From WHSM01 sp036375165 (GTDB lineage Bacteria > Actinomycetota > Actinomycetes > Mycobacteriales > Micromonosporaceae), in the NCBI GenBank assembly GCA_036375165.1, contig DASUSI010000163.1, positions 8,765-72,764 on the forward strand: a DNA stretch of 64,000 bases, read 5' to 3'. Of the stretch, positions 1 to 7,772 are shown piece after piece. A program made the translations under genes and the position numbers. How positions within the stretch are numbered: the stretch's first letter is position 1; each line of letters starts with the position of its first letter. The notes beneath the pieces are model-generated. The model saw only the letters and a list, made by a program, of their open reading frames with translations, did not search any database and had not been told where the DNA came from.

Positions 1-439
1 GAAGACCGCGTTCCCGGCGGGCGGCCATGGCCATTCCGACGGCGTTGGCCAGCCCCTGGCCGAGCGGGCCCGTGGTGGTCTCCACTCCCGCGGTGTGTCC
101 GTACTCCGGGTGAGCGGGGGTGGCAGAACCCCACTGTCGCAACCTGGCCAGGTCGTCCAGCTCAAGTCCGTACCCGGACAGGTAGAGCTGGACGTAGAGG
201 GTCAGGCTGGAATGTCCGCAGGACAGTACGAAGCGGTCCCGGCCGGGCCAGGCCGGGTCGGCGGGGTCGTGCCGCAACAGCCGCTGGAAGACCAGGTACG
301 CGGCGGGGGCCAGGGACATCGCGGTACCCGGATGGCCGTTGCCCGCCTTTTCCACGGCGTCCACAGCCAGAACTCGGGTGGTATCGACGGCGCGCCGGTC
401 GAGCGGCGACCACTCGAGGCGGGTGCCAGTCTCGGTCAC
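1..439 (-). CDS. tkt: transketolase, N-terminal part (runs off left edge)
   Basis: Thiamine-diphosphate transketolase of the non-oxidative pentose phosphate pathway, which moves two-carbon ketol units between sugar phosphates in the cytosol. Reading leftward from GTG at 439, the 146 visible codons contain AGNGHPGTAMSLAP, then HDPADPAWPGRDRFVLSCGH and GPLGQGLANAVGMA, all signatures of the ThDP-binding N-terminal domain. The start is set by GGGAGAA about 7 bases upstream, and no better start lies near. It is divergent from ctaB with about 205 bases between them, the same arrangement as tkt and ctaB in mycobacteria. The rest of the gene lies outside the window. Confidence 0.95.
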   Translation of the reverse strand, partial: MTETGTRLEWSPLDRRAVDTTRVLAVDAVEKAGNGHPGTAMSLAPAAYLVFQRLLRHDPADPAWPGRDRFVLSCGHSSLTLYVQLYLSGYGLELDDLARLRQWGSATPAHPEYGHTAGVETTTGPLGQGLANAVGMAMAARRERGL

Positions 440-644
440 GTCAGTTCTCCCGTTCTATCCGGGCCAAAGCAGGCTGGAATATGGGGCTGACACCGGCGTA
501 CACCGAACGAGACCCCGCTTGACCCTATCGAGCACCGGCACCCGGCGGTGGAGGGTCCCACCCGGCGTGGCCCTGGGCGTGAGCCACCCCACCTCCCGCA
601 CCCTGCCGCCGCAGGTCGGGGCGCTGCGCTTTAGTCTTCTGGTG

Positions 645-1607
645 ATGAGCGCGCTGACCGGGCATGAGCGCCCCGCCGTGGAAGCCGCCCGGTCCGCACC
701 GGTCGGTGTTGTGGAGCGCCCCCGGGAACGCTCCTCCCCGCTGGGCGTGGTTCGGGCCTACCTGGCACTCACCAAACCCAGAATCGTGGAGCTGCTGCTG
801 GTGACGGCGGTGCCGACCACGTTCCTGGCAGCCGGGGGGTTGCCACGGCTGTTGGATGTCCTGGTGGTGATTGTCGCCGGAGCCCTCTCGGCCGGCAGCG
901 CCAACGCGCTCAACTGCTACATCGACCGGGACATCGACCAGGTGATGCGGCGTACCGCCCGAAGGCCGCTGCCACAGCATGTGGTGGCGCCCCGGCAGGC
1001 CCTGGGCTTCGGACTGGGGATCGGCGTCGGGTCGGTCGCGGTGATGGCCCTGGTCGCCAACCTGCTCGCCGCGGCGCTGACCGCGGGAGCGATCTTCTAC
1101 TACGTCGTTGTCTACACACTGCTACTGAAGCGTCATACCGTGCATAACACAGTGCTTGGCGGGGTGTGCGGCGCGATGCCGGTGCTGATCGCCTGGGCGG
1201 TTGTCACAGGTACGCTCGCCTGGCCCGCGTGGGTCCTCTTCGGCGTGGTGTTCTTCTGGCAGCCCACCCACTTCTGGGCACTCGCTGTCAAGTTCAAGGA
1301 CGATTACGCGGCCGCCGGGATCCCGATGCTTCCGGTGGTCGCCTCGCTGACCCGGGTCGCGGTGGAGTCGCTGGGGTACGCCGTGCTCACCGTGGCGTGT
1401 TCCCTGCTGCTGTGGCCGGTGGTCAGCGGTCCGGTCTACCCGGTGGTGGCGGTCGTGGTCGGCGTGCTGCTGCTGGTGGAGGCGAGCAGGCCGCTGATCC
1501 GGGTGCGTCGCGGCCTGGATCCCCGCCCGATGCGGCTCTTCCACTGGACCAACACGTACCTGACACTGCTTTTCCTGGGGCTGGCCGTCGATGCGATCGT
1601 CGGCTGA
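645..1607 (+). CDS. ctaB: protoheme IX farnesyltransferase (heme O synthase)
   Basis: Integral membrane UbiA-family prenyltransferase that adds a farnesyl group to protoheme to make heme O, the precursor of heme A for cytochrome aa3 oxidase. The 320-residue product has the family length and about eight or nine hydrophobic segments. The first Asp-rich motif is visible as NCYIDRDIDQVM and the second loop as KFKDDYAAAGIPMLP, both typical of CtaB. ATG 645 was chosen. An in-frame GTG at 642 is an alternative, and the open frame further upstream lacks coding character. CtaA, which uses heme O, is encoded at 2806-3762. No strong Shine-Dalgarno sequence is visible. Confidence 0.95.
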   Translation: MSALTGHERPAVEAARSAPVGVVERPRERSSPLGVVRAYLALTKPRIVELLLVTAVPTTFLAAGGLPRLLDVLVVIVAGALSAGSANALNCYIDRDIDQVMRRTARRPLPQHVVAPRQALGFGLGIGVGSVAVMALVANLLAAALTAGAIFYYVVVYTLLLKRHTVHNTVLGGVCGAMPVLIAWAVVTGTLAWPAWVLFGVVFFWQPTHFWALAVKFKDDYAAAGIPMLPVVASLTRVAVESLGYAVLTVACSLLLWPVVSGPVYPVVAVVVGVLLLVEASRPLIRVRRGLDPRPMRLFHWTNTYLTLLFLGLAVDAIVG

Positions 1608-1704
1608 CGTGTCCGTTGGCCGGACGCTGGTTGCCACGGTAACGGACGTCACACCCCATGCTGAGCGACGGCACCCCGAAACGTGCGCTCCTTACTGTGG
1701 CGGC

Positions 1705-1983
1705 ATGGGTGATACCAGGCTGGGCGTCGCGACGCCCCACGCGCTCACGACCGTGATGAAGGACTTCGCAGCGGCCCACGACGGGGCCAGCGCCGTTGTG
1801 GAGTACGTGGGCAAGCTAGGTGCCCGGATCGTGCTCGCAGGTTCTGACGGCGCTTGTGCCGACCTGCTGGCACCGGCCACGGACGTGGCGCGCGAGGCGT
1901 GCCGGGACGCTGGTGTGGACGTGGTCAACACCTGGGAGCGGGAACTCTTCGAGGAAATCCGGGCCCAGGCGTCGATGTGGTGA
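1705..1983 (+). CDS. conserved hypothetical protein, 92 aa
   Basis: Small soluble protein beginning MGDTRLGVATPH. It is Ala/Val-rich with no transmembrane segment or signal peptide, and I recognise no named domain. The middle (GARIVLAGSDGACADLLAP) looks like a small alpha/beta fold. The C-terminus is acidic and helical (WERELFEEIRAQ). Third-position GC is high, as in real genes here, and a strong hairpin lies 58 bases downstream, which supports a real transcription unit. ATG 1705 is preferred over the longer in-frame start at 1591 because the extra 38 residues lack coding character. Function unknown. Confidence 0.7.
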   Translation: MGDTRLGVATPHALTTVMKDFAAAHDGASAVVEYVGKLGARIVLAGSDGACADLLAPATDVAREACRDAGVDVVNTWERELFEEIRAQASMW

Positions 1984-2040
1984 CCGCCGAGGTCACGGTC
2001 GCGACCTGCCGTGCGTACCGGGATCGATCCGGATGACGCT

Positions 2041-2076
2041 CCTGTGGTGGCGGCGCTGAGCCGCCGCCACCACAGG
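2041..2076 (+). terminator. strong hairpin after the 1705-1983 gene
   Basis: A perfect 15-bp stem (2041-2055 pairing with 2062-2076) closes a 6-base loop. No T-run follows, as is common for actinobacterial intrinsic terminators. It lies 58 bases after the upstream stop codon. Confidence 0.7.
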
Positions 2077-2180
2077 GTCGGCCCCGCCGTGTGGGACGAC
2101 CCGAGCATCGACTGGTCGAGTTCGCCCTCACAGTGGCAAGAAGTGGCGAGGTACGTCCTCACATATGAACAGTTGTTAAA

Positions 2181-2214
2181 GAGGTCTCTTGACGAAATCT
2201 CATCAAGAGACCTC
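2181..2214 (+). promoter_or_regulatory. 12-bp inverted repeat upstream of the DUF397 gene
   Basis: GAGGTCTCTTGA (2181-2192) and its exact reverse complement (2203-2214) flank a 10-base spacer. GTTG at 2173-2176 and CAAC at 2217-2220 extend the symmetry. It ends 23 bases before the ATG at 2238, so it could be an operator or a leader hairpin. The A+T content here is higher than in neighbouring DNA. I cannot tell DNA-binding from RNA function. Confidence 0.5.
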
Positions 2215-2237
2215 ATCAACCAGCTAAGGAGCCGCAT

Positions 2238-2426
2238 ATGATCAACAGCGACTGGACCAAGAGCAAGAGGAGCGACTCCGGCGGCAACTGCGTCGAGGTT
2301 CGCCGGGCCGACCACGACATCCAGGTGCGGGACTCCAAGAACCCTACCGGCTCGGTACTGACCTTCACCCCCGCTGAGTGGACCGCCTTCATCGACGCCG
2401 CGAAGGATGGCCAGTTCAGCCTCTGA
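2238..2426 (+). CDS. DUF397 domain protein, 62 aa
   Basis: Complete small DUF397 protein. The diagnostic pattern is present: WTKSKRSDSGGNCVEVRR at the start, VRDSKNP in the middle, then LTFTPAEWTAFIDAAKDGQF. The family is abundant in Streptomyces and Micromonospora and usually follows an XRE-type helix-turn-helix regulator carrying DUF5753, where the pair act as small regulatory modules. No such regulator is beside this copy, so it is an orphan. AAGGAG sits 7 bases before the ATG. A good terminator follows at 2444-2475, so it is probably a single-gene unit driven from the region with the inverted repeat at 2181-2214. Confidence 0.9.
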   Translation: MINSDWTKSKRSDSGGNCVEVRRADHDIQVRDSKNPTGSVLTFTPAEWTAFIDAAKDGQFSL

Positions 2427-2443
2427 CCTGCACGAACGTGCCC

Positions 2444-2475
2444 CGAGGAGGGCGGCCAATCGGCTGCCCTCCTCG
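2444..2475 (+). terminator. intrinsic terminator of the DUF397 gene
   Basis: A 14-pair stem (2444-2457 with 2462-2475, one G-T pair) closes a 4-base loop and is followed by a T-rich stretch (CTTCCTTATGTTTT). It starts 18 bases after the DUF397 stop codon. Confidence 0.8.
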
Positions 2476-2805
2476 CTTCCTTATGTTTTGGGGCCTGGGA
2501 TGCCGGGGCGAGTTGTTCGATGAGTCGGTCCAGTCGGGGAGCGCGCCGACCCTCCTCGGTGGCCGCCGCGAGTGCGGTTTCAAGTTCTTGGATTCTGTCG
2601 GCCGCTCGCCGGGCTTGTTTTCGGTATACCCCTGGCGACCACGCACCCCCCGAGTGCCGCAGCAGAGAATACCGACTACTTGATTACCGGTCTCTGCCCG
2701 TGCTGCACCCCCATGGTGCTGCGCTCACTCAGGTGGGAAGATCCTCGCCTGCGAACCGCCGCCAGCGTTTCCGGCCCAGCCGCCTCCGCGGGTGCCGGCC
2801 GACCG
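2476..2805. other. gene-poor stretch with a start-less minus-strand open frame
   Basis: No complete gene is visible between the DUF397 terminator and the end of ctaA. On the minus strand one frame opens after a TAA at 2684-2686 and reads like a coding tail (YRKQARRAADRIQELETAL, then EEGRRAPRLDRLIEQLAP), a charged helical segment of the coiled-coil type. It has no plausible start codon or ribosome binding site. It may be the 3' remnant of a lost gene, or chance. I do not recognise the family. Confidence 0.35.
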
Positions 2806-3762
2806 CTAGGTCACGCCGGGCTCGCCGACCCCGGCGGGCACCTTCTCGGTGGCCGGCGTGACGGGTGTCGTAGGCCGGGTCCGGGTGGTGTGGAACAGGT
2901 TCAGGGCGGCGAGCCAGACCGCGCATGCACCGGCCATGTGTATGCCCACCAGCAGCACCGGCAGTGCCGTGAAGTACTGCACGAACCCGATCAGGCCCTG
3001 CGCGAGTTCGGCACCGAGCAGAACCGTCGCGGCCCGGACCACGGGGCGCGGCGCCCCGACGGCCCGCAGCGCCAGCCACGCCGCGACCGACATGCCGATC
3101 AGCAGGAACACCAGGTCCGCGTGCAACTGCGCCAGCATTCCGGAGTCGATCTGGATCCGTGGTGAGTCGGGGTCACCCGCGTGCGGCCCGCTTCCGGTCA
3201 CCACCGTGCCAACAGCCAGCACCGCGAGTGTGGTCGCCGCGATCCCGGTGACCAGCCACCGCAGCTCTCGAGGCAGCGCCGGCCACGCCGGTCCCGGCCG
3301 GATGTCCGCCCGCGCCCAGAGCGTGTACGCGACCGCGATCAGCACCATGGACATGGTGAAGTGCGCGGCGACCACCCACGGGTTCAGGTTCACCCGGACA
3401 CTCCAGCCACCGACCACCCCCTGTACCCCCACCAGGGCCACCACTGCGGTGGCGGGCCAGGCCAGACCCCGGGCCCGGGAACGGCTTGAGAACACAGCCA
3501 CCAGGGCGGCCACAGCGATCACACCGACCAGCACGCTGAGCACCCGGTTGCCGAATTCGATCAGCCCGTGAACGCCCATCTCAGTGGTGTTGACGTACGA
3601 CTCGTCGGTGCAGCGCGGCCAGGTGGGGCAGCCCAGGCCCGAGCCGGTCAGCCGGACCGCACCACCGGTGATCACGATCAGCACGTTGGCCACCACCGAG
3701 GCCAGGGCAAGGCGGCGTACCAGGGATGATGGGGGCAGGTCGGATCCGGTCACGAGGCTCAT
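2806..3762 (-). CDS. ctaA: heme A synthase (COX15/CtaA family)
   Basis: Membrane enzyme that oxidises the C8 methyl of heme O to a formyl group, giving heme A for cytochrome c oxidase. The 318-residue protein has eight predicted TM helices. The family landmarks are ITGGAVRLTGSGLGCPTWPRC near the N-terminus with its conserved cysteine pair, IEFGNRVLS with a heme-ligand histidine region just before it (GVHGLIEFGNR), HFTMSM, QLHADLVF and GIHMAGA. It is transcribed away from sufR, with about 140 bases of shared divergent promoter DNA. It is separate from ctaB, which lies 1.2 kb away on the opposite strand. Confidence 0.95.
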   Translation of the reverse strand: MSLVTGSDLPPSSLVRRLALASVVANVLIVITGGAVRLTGSGLGCPTWPRCTDESYVNTTEMGVHGLIEFGNRVLSVLVGVIAVAALVAVFSSRSRARGLAWPATAVVALVGVQGVVGGWSVRVNLNPWVVAAHFTMSMVLIAVAYTLWARADIRPGPAWPALPRELRWLVTGIAATTLAVLAVGTVVTGSGPHAGDPDSPRIQIDSGMLAQLHADLVFLLIGMSVAAWLALRAVGAPRPVVRAATVLLGAELAQGLIGFVQYFTALPVLLVGIHMAGACAVWLAALNLFHTTRTRPTTPVTPATEKVPAGVGEPGVT

Positions 3763-3890
3763 TGAACCTCGCCTTCCAGGATCTTTCCGTTCCGGGGGGT
3801 GAGGCCTGTTTCCACTGGATACGCATGGCTGGGTGGTTGGTGAGCTGTCTCACCGGGATGTCCGTTTGCCCCGGGGCCCGGAAATACGTA

Positions 3891-3905
3891 ACACTGGTGT
3901 TGTGA
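3891..3905 (+). promoter_or_regulatory. putative SufR operator ACACT-N5-TGTGA
   Basis: The sequence ACACT GGTGT TGTGA overlaps the GTG start codon of sufR (3902). As I recall the mycobacterial literature, SufR of M. tuberculosis recognises ACACT-N5-TGTGA upstream of its own operon, and this site fits that spacing exactly. The position suggests autorepression of sufR and the downstream suf genes. That is an inference from sequence match and location. Confidence 0.65.
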
Positions 3906-4732
3906 AAAAGGTGGCGACGCTCAACGCGTCCGTGGCCCGCACCGAGCCGGTACGGGCGGCGGACGGGCGTACCCGCGACCGGGTGATCAAGCTGCTGCTG
4001 GAACGCGGCAGCGCCACCGCGGCCGAACTTGGGAAGGCCCTCGGGCTGTCACCCGCCGGGATCCGACGACACCTCGACGCGATGTTTGCCGAGGGCATGG
4101 TGACTACCCGGATCCGACCGGATCGCGGGCACCGTGGTCGCGGTCGACCGGCACGGGTGTTCACGCTGACCGAATCCGCCCGGCTCAGTTGCGCACCCCA
4201 CACCTACGACGATCTGGCCAACTCGGCGTTGCGTTGGATCGCCCGCCATGGCGGCTCCGAGGCGGTGGCGAACTTCGCCGCGGAGCAGGTGTCCAGCTTG
4301 GAAGAGCGTTGCCGGGTGGCGATGGAAGGGGCTCGTGACGAACCGCTCGCCCGGGCCCGAGCCCTCGCCAGGGTGCTGTCCGCCGAGGGTTACGCTGCCA
4401 GCGCGACCACCATCGCGACCGGCGGCCAGCTCTGCCAGCACAACTGTCCGGTGGCTCACGTCGCGGCGGAGTTCCCCCAGTTGTGTGAGGCGGAGACCGA
4501 GGTGATCTCAAGGCTCGTCGGCACCCATGTGCAACGACTTGCCACGATCGCCAACGGCGATGGCGTCTGCACCACGCACATTCCGAACCTTCCCGGGAGT
4601 TCTCCGGGCACAGACCCTCGCGGAACCCGTGTCGATCTTCCGTACCCCGCTGCCCCAGGCGGCGGGCGCCCCCGGGAGAACGATCCGGACGAACCACTCC
4701 GCGGGCTCCAGGAAGGTTCGTTCACCCGATAA
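3902..4732 (+). CDS. sufR: SufR-type Fe-S cluster-sensing transcriptional repressor
   Basis: Winged-helix regulator of the suf operon. Residues 24-90 form the HTH region (RDRVIKLLLERGSATAAELG, then LGLSPAGIRRHLDAMFAEG) with an RG-rich wing. The C-terminal part carries Cys178-x3-Cys182, Cys195 and Cys223, consistent with the cysteine set that binds a 4Fe-4S cluster in SufR proteins. The GTG at 3902 is chosen because it precedes the conserved N-terminus; an in-frame GTG at 3899 is also possible. The gene is immediately upstream of sufB, 33 bases away, and the putative operator at 3891-3905 overlaps its start, so autoregulation by cluster status is likely. The last 45 residues are Pro/Gly-rich and of unknown role. 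Confidence 0.9.
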   Translation: MKKVATLNASVARTEPVRAADGRTRDRVIKLLLERGSATAAELGKALGLSPAGIRRHLDAMFAEGMVTTRIRPDRGHRGRGRPARVFTLTESARLSCAPHTYDDLANSALRWIARHGGSEAVANFAAEQVSSLEERCRVAMEGARDEPLARARALARVLSAEGYAASATTIATGGQLCQHNCPVAHVAAEFPQLCEAETEVISRLVGTHVQRLATIANGDGVCTTHIPNLPGSSPGTDPRGTRVDLPYPAAPGGGRPRENDPDEPLRGLQEGSFTR

Positions 4733-4765
4733 TCCGACAGATAGCGCTCGGTGAGGACGTATCAC

Positions 4766-6214
4766 ATGACAGAAACCGTAGGGCAGACCGCGCCTTCAGT
4801 CGCGGCCGTGTCGCAAGAGGAGCACATCGCCGCGCTCAGCAACTACGAGTGGGGTTGGGTTGACTCGGACGTGGCCGGCGCCAGCGCACAGCGTGGCCTC
4901 TCCGAAACGGTGGTCCGGGGCATCTCGGCGAAGAAGAGCGAGCCGGAGTGGATGCTACGGCTGCGTCTCAAGGGCCTGCGACTGTTCGAGCGCAAGCCGC
5001 TGCCCACCTGGGGCGCCGACCTCACTGGCATCGACTTCGACAACATCAAGTACTTCGTACGGTCCACCGAGAAGCAGGCGACCACCTGGGACGAGCTTCC
5101 CGAGGACATCAAGAACACCTACGACAGGCTCGGCATCCCGGAGGCGGAGAAGCAGCGCTTGGTGGCCGGTGTCGCGGCCCAGTACGAGTCCGAGGTGGTT
5201 TATCACAAGATCCGTGAGGATCTTGAGCAGCAGGGCGTCATCTTCCTGGACACCGACACCGGGCTACGGGAGCACCCCGAGCTGTTCCAGGAGTACTTCG
5301 GCACCGTGATCCCAGTGGGCGACAACAAGTTCGCCGCGCTGAACACCTCCGTGTGGTCGGGTGGCTCGTTCATCTACGTGCCGCCGGGCGTGAACGTGGA
5401 GATCCCGCTACAGGCGTACTTCCGGATCAACACCGAGAACATGGGCCAGTTCGAGCGGACCCTGATCATCGTGGACGAGGGCGCGTACGTGCACTACGTC
5501 GAGGGATGCACCGCTCCCATCTACTCATCCGACTCGCTGCACAGCGCGGTGGTCGAGATCATCGTGAAGAAGAACGCGCGCTGCCGCTACACCACGATCC
5601 AGAACTGGTCGAACAACGTCTACAACCTGGTGACCAAGCGCGCTGTGGCGCACGAGGGCGCCACCATGGAATGGGTCGACGGCAACCTCGGTTCCAAGAT
5701 CACGATGAAGTACCCAGCGGTCTGGATGGTCGGCGAACACGCCAAGGGCGAGGTGCTGTCGGTCGCCATGGCCGGTCCCGGGCAGCACCAGGACGCCGGC
5801 GCCAAGATGGTGCACGCGGCGCCCAACACGTCGTCCACGATCATCTCCAAGTCGATCGCCCGGGGCGGCGGCCGCACCAGCTACCGGGGCCTGGTGCAGG
5901 TCAACGAGGGCTCCGAGCACTCCAGGAGCACCGTGAAGTGCGACGCGCTGCTGGTCGACACCATCTCGCGCTCGGACACCTACCCGTACGTCGACATCCG
6001 CGAGGACGACGTGGCGATGGGCCACGAGGCAACCGTCTCGAAGGTCTCCGACGACCAGCTCTTCTACCTGATGAGCCGGGGCCTGACCGAGGACGAGGCG
6101 ATGGCGATGATCGTGCGCGGCTTCATCGAGCCGATCGCCAAGGAACTTCCCATGGAGTACGCGTTGGAGCTGAACCGGCTCATCGAGCTGCAGATGGAAG
6201 GTGCCGTCGGGTGA
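4766..6214 (+). CDS. sufB: Fe-S cluster assembly scaffold SufB
   Basis: Scaffold component of the cytosolic SufBCD complex, on which Fe-S clusters are built. The 482-residue product covers the whole family: N-terminal helical part, then the beta-helix core with ALNTSVWSGGSFIYVPPGV, YVHYVEGCTAPIYSSDSLHS, ARCRYTTIQNWSNNVYNLVT and the C-terminal LFYLMSRGLTEDEAMAMIVR. It carries no intein, unlike the M. tuberculosis orthologue. ATG 4766 is preferred over GTG 4751 because GGTGAGGA lies 7 bases before it. The stop overlaps the sufD start (GTGA), which indicates translational coupling. Confidence 0.97.
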   Translation: MTETVGQTAPSVAAVSQEEHIAALSNYEWGWVDSDVAGASAQRGLSETVVRGISAKKSEPEWMLRLRLKGLRLFERKPLPTWGADLTGIDFDNIKYFVRSTEKQATTWDELPEDIKNTYDRLGIPEAEKQRLVAGVAAQYESEVVYHKIREDLEQQGVIFLDTDTGLREHPELFQEYFGTVIPVGDNKFAALNTSVWSGGSFIYVPPGVNVEIPLQAYFRINTENMGQFERTLIIVDEGAYVHYVEGCTAPIYSSDSLHSAVVEIIVKKNARCRYTTIQNWSNNVYNLVTKRAVAHEGATMEWVDGNLGSKITMKYPAVWMVGEHAKGEVLSVAMAGPGQHQDAGAKMVHAAPNTSSTIISKSIARGGGRTSYRGLVQVNEGSEHSRSTVKCDALLVDTISRSDTYPYVDIREDDVAMGHEATVSKVSDDQLFYLMSRGLTEDEAMAMIVRGFIEPIAKELPMEYALELNRLIELQMEGAVG

Positions 6215-7386
6215 CGCAGAACGTTCAGCAGGCCATCGAGTCGGTGGTCAGTCACCTCCACCCCGCCGGATCCTTCGACGTGGCCGCTCACCCGGTGCCG
6301 ACCGGGCGGGAGGAGATCTGGCGGTTCACGCCGGTGAAGCGGCTCGCCGCGCTGTTCGCCGGTGAGCCCTCTGACGGGCACCTCACCTGGAAGTACGACA
6401 CGCCCGACGGCGTCACCGTGAGCGCCCTTGACACGGAGCAGGCCAAGCGACTGGGTACCGCGACCCCGCTGGACCGGCTCGCCGCCCTCGCCGTCGACAA
6501 CGGCGGAGGTGCGCTGCTGATCGACATCGGCCCCGAGGTGGAACTGGCCGAACCACTGGTCTTCCAGCTCACCGGCGAGACCGCCGAGCAGGTGGTATGG
6601 GGGCACGTGGTGCTGCGGGTCGGCCACCATGCGAAGGCCACGGTGGTGTTCCAGCACACCGGCAGTGCCCGCTACGCCTCATCGGTGTCGGTGTTCGTGG
6701 CCGACAGCGCCCAACTGGACCTGGTGTCGCTGCAGCTGTGGGATGACGACGCGGTACACACCGGACAGATCTCCTCCCGGCTGGGCCGCGACGCCCGGCT
6801 CCGCTCCTTCCAGGCGAGCCTGGGCGGTGACCTGGTGCGGCTGGTGGAGACCGCCGAGTATGAGGGTCCCGGCGGCCAGGTCGAGATGAACGGCCTGTAC
6901 TTCGTGTCCGGCCGTTCCGGGAACGGCGACGGAGGCCACCGGGAGCAGCACATCGAGCACCGGCTGTTCGTGGACCACAACGCACCGGCGACCCGTAGCC
7001 GGGTCGACTATCGGGGCGCGCTGCAGGGCAGGGGTGCCCACTCGGTGTGGGTTGGCGACGTGCTGATTCGCAAGATCGCCGAAGGCATCGACACCTACGA
7101 GAGCAACCGCAACCTGGTGCTCACCGACGGCTGCCGCGCGGATTCCATACCCAACCTGGAGATCGAGACCGGCGAGATCGAGGGTGCCGGCCACGCCAGC
7201 GCCACCGGACGGTTCGACGACGAGCAGCTGTTCTACCTGCGTTCCCGCGGGATCCCGTACGAACAGGCGCGCAAGTTGGTGGTCCGGGGCTTCTTCGCCG
7301 AGTTGCTGGGCAAGCTGCCGGTGCCCGAGCTGGCTGACCGGCTCCTCATGCTGATCGACGAGCGACTGACGGAGGCGGGCACATGA
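6211..7386 (+). CDS. sufD: Fe-S cluster assembly protein SufD
   Basis: Paralogue of SufB and partner in the SufBC2D complex. The 391 residues show the beta-helix core and the family C-terminus (SIPNLEIETGEIEGAGHAS, then GRFDDEQLFYLRSRGIPYEQ and ARKLVVRGFF). The N-terminal 100 residues are variable, as usual for SufD. GTG 6211 overlaps the sufB stop by four bases. The open frame extends far upstream inside sufB but that part is not SufD-like. The stop overlaps the ATG of the Rieske gene, so translation is coupled through three genes. Confidence 0.95.
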   Translation: MTQNVQQAIESVVSHLHPAGSFDVAAHPVPTGREEIWRFTPVKRLAALFAGEPSDGHLTWKYDTPDGVTVSALDTEQAKRLGTATPLDRLAALAVDNGGGALLIDIGPEVELAEPLVFQLTGETAEQVVWGHVVLRVGHHAKATVVFQHTGSARYASSVSVFVADSAQLDLVSLQLWDDDAVHTGQISSRLGRDARLRSFQASLGGDLVRLVETAEYEGPGGQVEMNGLYFVSGRSGNGDGGHREQHIEHRLFVDHNAPATRSRVDYRGALQGRGAHSVWVGDVLIRKIAEGIDTYESNRNLVLTDGCRADSIPNLEIETGEIEGAGHASATGRFDDEQLFYLRSRGIPYEQARKLVVRGFFAELLGKLPVPELADRLLMLIDERLTEAGT

Positions 7387-7736
7387 CCGCTGAGCCGATC
7401 ACGGAGTACGTCAGGGTGTGTGCCGCCGCCGACATCCCGGCCGGCGGTGTGGTGCGCGCCGAGATTGACGACACCGCCATCGCGCTGGTGCACGCCGAGG
7501 ACGGGGGCTTCTACGCGATCTACGACGAGTGCTCGCACGCGGAGGTGCCGCTGTCCGAAGGGGACGTGTGGGACTGCAGCATCGAGTGCTGGCTGCACGG
7601 CTCGCGTTTCGATCTCAAGACCGGAGAGCCGATCGGGCTGCCGGCCACCGAACCGGTGCCGGTGTACCCGGTTGAGGTGCGCGACGGCAACGTGTACGTC
7701 CGCCTGACGCCTGAGCACGGCGTGGCGGCCCAGTGA
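7383..7736 (+). CDS. Rieske 2Fe-2S ferredoxin (non-heme oxygenase ferredoxin type)
   Basis: Small soluble Rieske protein of 117 residues. The ligand motifs are intact: Cys50-Ser-His52 and Cys69-Trp-Leu-His72, spaced as in aromatic-dioxygenase ferredoxins. It overlaps sufD by four bases (ATGA) and precedes sufC by 36 bases, so it is a built-in member of the operon. Such a ferredoxin is common in actinobacterial suf operons. A role as electron donor for sulfur or cluster reduction is plausible but unproven. No transmembrane segment is present, which separates it from the bc1-complex Rieske protein. Confidence 0.93.
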   Translation: MTAEPITEYVRVCAAADIPAGGVVRAEIDDTAIALVHAEDGGFYAIYDECSHAEVPLSEGDVWDCSIECWLHGSRFDLKTGEPIGLPATEPVPVYPVEVRDGNVYVRLTPEHGVAAQ

Positions 7737-7772
7737 CAACCGACGACAAGATGATCAGGAGTTAAGGACCCG

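Noticed and set aside
5353..6210. Very long frame extending sufD upstream through sufB
   Set aside because: The extra part is Arg/Gly-rich and antagonistic to the sufB frame. SufD family similarity starts at 6211, which overlaps the sufB stop.
4766..6214. Intein in SufB, known from M. tuberculosis
   Set aside because: The SufB frame is continuous across the conserved VEGCTAPIYSS region and has the length of an uninterrupted protein.
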